NCBI GenBank assembly: GCA_021432605.1
Contig: MU271155.1
Span: 310,001-374,000 of the forward strand
Length of the DNA stretch: 64,000 nt
Direction of reading: 5' to 3'
DNA from: Coniochaeta sp. PMI_546
Taxonomy: Eukaryota > Ascomycota > Sordariomycetes > Coniochaetales > Coniochaetaceae
The notes under the pieces were generated by a model that made no database searches, was not told the DNA's origin, and saw nothing but the letters and a program-made list of their open reading frames with translations. A program made the translations under genes and the position numbers. Shown here piece after piece: positions 59,195 through 64,000 of this stretch. Position 1 is the stretch's first letter; each line of letters opens with the position of its first letter.

Positions 59195-60578
59195 TCAACC
59201 GCGGGCCAAGGCGCCCTCAATGCGTCCGGAACATTCGCCAAAGCCCACTCTACCATTTTGGCTGTTAAAAGCGAATCCTCGAATGGTCACAGTATCGCCG
59301 TCAAGGAGGAACGCCCGCATCTCGAGTCCGCTGGAAGCTGTCCATTCAAGTTCCTTTTTGCCATTCTCGCTCAGCTCCAGCAGACTGCCGCCGCCGTCTC
59401 CAAGTTCTGATACGCTGCTAATGGTGCCGGAGCCAAGCAGGTCTCCAGTGCGCAACGGACAGCCACCCACTGTATGGTGTGCGATCATCTGAGGGAAAGA
59501 CCAGAGCAGATGCTTGGCGTTTGTCCGTGTCAGCTTGAACGCTTGCTTGGAAGGCGTTACTGCGACTAGGTTAATGATATTGTCGCCGACATGCAGAGAA
59601 GAAGATTGACTCACTTTGGAGGTCGGCATGCAAAGTTATGTCGAACACGTTGCTCTTGCTCTTCTCCCGTAAATACGGTTGTAGCTCAGTGTCGTTGGGC
59701 TCCCCGGCCGTCATGAATGGCTCCAGAGCCTCATGGAGCACAACCCAGGGGCTGATCGTGGTTGCAAAGTTCTTGCCATTGAATGGCCCCAGAGGTACAT
59801 ATTCCCAAGCCTGGATGTCACGGGCACTCCAGTCATTCAGCAGAACATAGCCAAAGATGTGGTCCTCAGCGTCTCCGATATCAATCGGTGCACCTATGTC
59901 GTTGGGCCGTGAAATGAGGCAACCTAGCTCGACCTCAAAGTCCAGCTTCTGGCTGGGCCTTGTCTCTGGGTGCTTCGGCACCTTGGTCGGATCGGCGATG
60001 AACTGTCCCCAAGGGCGACGGATGGGGGTCCCGGAGACGACAATGCTAGAGGCACGACCGTGATAACCGACTGGGATGTGCTTGTAGTTAGGTTGCAATG
60101 CGTTTTCCGGCCCTCTAAACATGGTCCCGACATGTGTTGCGTGCACCACCCCGGCGTAGAAGTCTGTGTAGTCACCGATCTGCATGGGCAGGTGCATTTT
60201 CACGCTCTCAAGCGGCACCAAAATTGTCAAAAGGCCGTCTACCTCTCGGAAGACGCGAGAGAGCGGATGGTCGTCGGTAAACATGTCCTGCAAGGTACTC
60301 CTGACCTCATGATGGACTTGTCGTCCCAAGGCCGCGAAGGAGTTCAGATTTGGTTCAGAGAAGATACCGGGATGATGGCGCAGGGCTGGAAAGAAGCGAT
60401 CGTAAAAAGCAGGATACCCGGAGAAGAGTTCCAGGTCGCATGCATAGTTTCCGATGGCCACAGCTACGTGCGGTCGCGGTATCGCCTCGGTGTTGATGAT
60501 GCCAAATGGAATATTATCCAGCGAGAAGTCGGTGTCTGGGTCATTAGCACTCTCAACCCAGGAGACTCTTCGCGGCAT
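59195..60578 (-). CDS. Fumarylacetoacetase, two exons
   Basis: Hydrolase that splits fumarylacetoacetate to fumarate and acetoacetate, the last step of phenylalanine/tyrosine (homogentisate) breakdown; 442 residues. Exons 59615..60578 and 59195..59559 are joined by a 54-bp intron (donor A|GTGAGT, acceptor GTCGCAG), giving DLQITPSKQAFKLT. Hallmarks: N-domain start DFSLDNIPFG; the metal/substrate loop GDYTDFYAGVVHATHVGTMF; YHGRASSIVVSGTPIRRPWGQ; the metal-binding Glu-x-Glu in KLDFEVELGCLISRPNDIG; LLNDWSARDIQAWEY with the catalytic Asp; and in exon 2 TVGGCPLRTGDLLGSGTISS. Length is close to the usual ~420. Neither homogentisate dioxygenase nor maleylacetoacetate isomerase is in the window, so this may be the general enzyme or a second copy serving another ring-cleavage route with the nearby monooxygenase. 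Confidence 0.95.
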
Positions 60579-61522
60579 GGTTGCTAATACAACAGTCTAC
60601 GTGGATGCCGTCCGGAGTGCGGCAGGGTTGAGACAGAGTGGACTCGTGGTTGTATCTTTGACAAGATGTGGATGCGAATGTGTTCTGAGTTGACTGTCCA
60701 GTGACTGCAGCTTCTTGACAACGGCTGAAGACGAATTGATTTCAATTCAGGAATTTCAATTCAGTAGAATATGAATGAGCTTGCACTTCAAGCTTCTACC
60801 ATAGTATAACATCCATGATCTGAGAAGGCAATGTGGTCGGCACTTGGCTTGGTCGTTGTGGAAGGCGCACCGGTGCTGTTACCGACGCAAGCCGAGAACC
60901 AGTGGGCCGCCGTATGCCGGGTTCTGCCACTTCTGAGGTACCTTAGGTATGGAAGTCACGATCTCGGACGAGTGACGGTGAAGACATGATGGTCTTGTAC
61001 CTAGTCCGAACAATCAATTCTTCAATTAAATTTGACCTCGGATTGAGCGGCGTCCACGCATGTCGCCCACCGTATATCGGCAGAAACGAGCACACTTGCT
61101 GTGCCTCTTCGCATGACCTTCTGCCGTGCTTGGAATTCTGTTCCTGCTTCTGGCTGGCCCCACTTACCACAGGGGCGCGACAAGACTCGAGATCCAAGCT
61201 CGATCCCTCAGGTTCGCTTGATCTCGCAGCTAAGAGAACATGAAGAGTATAACTTTCTAACACGGCGTCTATGCAGAGTCTTGGATTCCGCTTGATCGGA
61301 GCGCTGGTGCTGGTATGAAATTCAAGGTAGTCGGATAAGGGCCTGAAGACGGACCGAACTCCGCGTGCTCGCTCCTATCTTAACGCTGAGGTCACGTGTC
61401 GCTCTCGCCAAGTCTCCGTCGCAAAAGCTTCGTCAGGGAGCTAAAGCAGAGGTTCGAACCAGAGCGGCACATCGCCAAATGTCATACTTTCAACCATCAG
61501 TCAGGTAGCAACCCTGCAAAGG
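60579..61522. promoter_or_regulatory. Divergent promoter between fumarylacetoacetase and Zn2Cys6 gene
   Basis: A 944-bp gap between two divergent starts. It contains a near-palindromic TTTCAATTCAGGAATTTCAATTC stretch around 60,740-60,765, whose two TTCAATTCAG copies form a direct repeat. No gene supported. Confidence 0.4.
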
Positions 61523-64000
61523 ATGGACCAACTGGCGGACCAGGCGAGCGACCTGCGTTCATTTCTGAACAACCCGGTCGCATCTCCAATGAGCTCTGCC
61601 GTTGGTGCCGGCTATTCGCCCTCGCCTGGTGCCGGTCCACTCCATCGCGCGCACCTTCCTCCACCCTCTGCGCACTCGCCCAGTTCCGCGTACGGAGACA
61701 ATTCCGCACAGCAACAACACGACGGTCGCAGCGAGACCACCAAGCGAAAGCCCGAGGATGACGATGCGGCAGCTAAACAGCAAAGGAGCAAGCGAAATAG
61801 GGTCCGTGGCTTCCCTTCCCTGTCTTCGTCATGTGTTTGCTGTGTGGTCATTCCATATTGTGTTGCGCCAGCTGTTGCTTTTTCCCTCTGCTCGTCGTCT
61901 GTGACCGTTGTGGAAGTCAACACCGTACTGACATGTCTTTGTGTAACGCTACATAGTATATATCAATTGCTTGGTAGGTACTCCCGTTCCTTAGTCTGCC
62001 GCCGTGTCATCGTACAAACCTGTGGTTATCTGCCGTGATTACCACCCCCTCGACCACCAGCTTACCATCCGCCCTGTAGCAACGAGTGCAAGCGACGAAA
62101 GATCAAGTGCAATGGCCAGACTCCCTGCCAACGATGCGGCAACCTCAACCTCCAATGTTTATACACGCCGAATTGTTGCACAAGCAACTTCAAGGACTCG
62201 GACGAGTTCAAACAGGTCACCGACCAGGTTGCGCGCCTACAGGAGCAGGTCGAGACTCTCCTCACCAACATGACGGCCCTCCGACAGGAGACCTTCCGTC
62301 TTGCACCCATACAGGAACGTATCCTGCCCTTACCATCGCATACCGTTACCCCTTCGCCGTCCACATCCTCGATCCGATCTCTGCCCAAGCCCCCCTTTTC
62401 CGCGCCTCGAGTGCCTCCGTCGTTCAGCGGACCTACGAGCATCAACTTCACGGTGGACATGGCAAAGAACACGCTGCATAACATGGGATACTCCAATGCC
62501 GGCGAGGGACAAGATGAGGCGGGTGGTCCTGTGGACGATAGCCCCGCTCCATCTCCGATCCTCAACCCCATCGTTGCGCCCCCGATCTCGCCTGCTCAGC
62601 GACCGATAGACCCTCTGTGGGAATTCGACAAGAACGAGATGGTCCGTCTCTGCCAGGTCCATGAAGAGGAGGTGGGTATAATGTACCCGGTCATCAAGAT
62701 CGAAAGCGTAATAGAGCATGCCAAGTTCCTGGCCACGTGGATGGAGACGGCCAAAAGAAATGGTATGGTCCCGCCATATGGTCAAGACGAGGGCATCAGC
62801 GACCTGAAGACGTGCATCCTCAAGATCGTCATGTGCTGCGCCCTCGTGGTGGAGGAACACGGCTGCAGCGACAAGGCCACGCAACTCTACGAGAGCATCC
62901 GTCCGATTGTGGACAGGAAACTGATGAGCGAGCCCGTGGATGTGAACAATCTGCCGTTCCTGGCTCTCGTTGCAGGGTACAGATTTCTGTCCAACGAGGA
63001 GATTCTCGCATGGCGCGTCATCGGCCAAGTGTGCCGGTTGTGTCTGGAACTAGGCCTTCACAGGAGGGAAGGACTTGCCAAGATAGCGGATGAGGGGGCT
63101 CGCCGAAACGCGCTCATGGCGTTTTGGTCGGCTTACGTGTTGGACAGGAGATGGAGCTTTGGCACCGGTCTGCCTTATGTGTGCGATGACGACAAGATCG
63201 ACCCCAAACTGCCGATGCCGGTGAGTTGAACCCTTCCTAGCCTGCTGGATATTGTGAACATGTCTGACTGCTGTATAGGACACACACCCATATCTAGTGG
63301 CTATGATCACTTACTCTAGACTGGGAGCCAAGATCTGGAGACTGGTTGACTACTTTGAGCCGGCTGTCATTCGTGAACTTCAGCGCAAGGATTTCGATCA
63401 ACTGGATAACGAGATCCTCGATTGGTATGACACCGTACCAGAGGAGATCAAGGTCGAGTCTCTAAACAGGACCGTGCCGATGCCCTCTGGGTCAGCGTAT
63501 GACACCAAGCGGCTGCAGATATGGACGCGTCTCCGACTGAACCAGGTACGAGCCACAATTCATTATACGTATGCTCTTGATCCTAACCCGGCTCTCTAGA
63601 TTCGCATATGGCTACACACCCCGGTCCTCCACAGTGCAAGCAGCATAGCCGAAAACATGCCGCTTGCCCAGAGAGCAGTGGACCTCGCCAAAGAAACGAT
63701 CCGATACATGGCGCACATGAACAACACGAGCAACCTGTACCGTCGAAACCAAGTCTTCTACCACCAATTCCTAACATCCGCAATCGCCGTGCTCTTCCTT
63801 GCCTCTACCCACGCACCCCTCCAGTTCAGTTCCCAGTGCCGCACGGAGTTCTACATGGCCCTGGAGCTCGTGAAAGATATGTCGGCGCGCTCCTGGGTGT
63901 CGCAGCGCCTGTGGCGCACCATCCGATCACTCAAGGCGTACGCGCCGCGACTGGGCCTGGGAGAAGACGACCAGCGGTCCGGCGCCGCCATGACCATGGC
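61523..64000 (+). CDS. Zn2Cys6 transcription factor with a 17-nt microexon, right end cut by the window
   Basis: Nuclear regulator, at least 691 residues seen. Exons 61523..61801, 61957..61973, 62080..63220, 63279..63545 and 63600..>64000. A Ser/Pro-rich N-tail ends in KQQRSKRNR; the 17-nt second exon adds YISIA and two bases of the first zinc-binding Cys, completed by the third exon: CNECKRRKIKCNGQTPCQRC and a final Cys in LQC (C-x2-C-x6-C-x5-C-x2-C-x6-C). A coiled coil follows (VARLQEQVETLL), then the Fungal_trans domain with VAGYRFLSNEEILAWRVIGQ, LGLHRREG and LMAFWSAYVLDRRWSFGTG. The first donor, GTCCGT, is unusual; without this splicing pattern the zinc cluster loses its first Cys and YISIAC. 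The gene is divergent from fumarylacetoacetase, so it may control the catabolic genes to its left. Confidence 0.9.

Overview
The window is nuclear DNA of a filamentous ascomycete (Pezizomycotina). The evidence is short 50-155 bp GT-AG introns with CTRAC-type branch sites, Zn2Cys6 regulators, a CFEM-like 8-Cys protein, a DUF1996 protein, a GH47 mannosidase, a CBM1-tailed esterase and a fungal 'STAND N-terminal' protein. The secreted plant-polymer esterase and a small Cys-rich secreted protein suggest a plant-associated fungus. I cannot name the species. All exon models were rebuilt by hand from frame, splice motifs and family conservation; none has transcript support.

Layout. 0-7 kb: a SAM methyltransferase, an opine-dehydrogenase-family enzyme and a three-exon ferric reductase, possibly metal-related. 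9-10 kb: a secreted DUF1996 protein. 11-14.5 kb: an AT-rich, decayed stretch holding a previously hidden two-exon Cys-rich secreted protein and a frameshifted SnoaL-like relic. 14.5-21 kb: a short ELO-like membrane protein, a four-exon class I alpha-mannosidase and a five-exon sugar (alpha-glucoside type) transporter. 21.5-23.7 kb: gene-poor, repeat-like DNA. 23.7-25 kb: three tandem ~127 bp repeats abutting a TATA box and a CFEM-like gene whose intron retention would change its C-terminal membrane anchor. 26-32 kb: a P450, an ankyrin protein and a CE1-type esterase with CBM1. 32-36.5 kb: a 1259-aa protein joining a fungal STAND-type N-terminus, TPR-like helices and a degenerate HSP70/actin fold. 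37-45.6 kb: two unknown proteins, a Zn2Cys6 regulator and a Ure2p-like GST.

47.3-50.8 kb holds the most striking gene: a dynamin/Mx-like GTPase whose spliced C-terminus carries about 14 FG dipeptides and, in a small last exon, a GLEBS-like motif of the Nup98/Nup116 type. This predicts a large GTPase that docks at nuclear pores or mimics a nucleoporin.

51.8-64 kb looks like a catabolic neighbourhood: FAD aromatic monooxygenase, divergent Dal5/pantothenate-type MFS transporter, HHE hemerythrin-like protein, fumarylacetoacetase and a divergent Zn2Cys6 regulator that runs off the right edge. That regulator's first zinc-binding Cys is completed through a 17-nt microexon.
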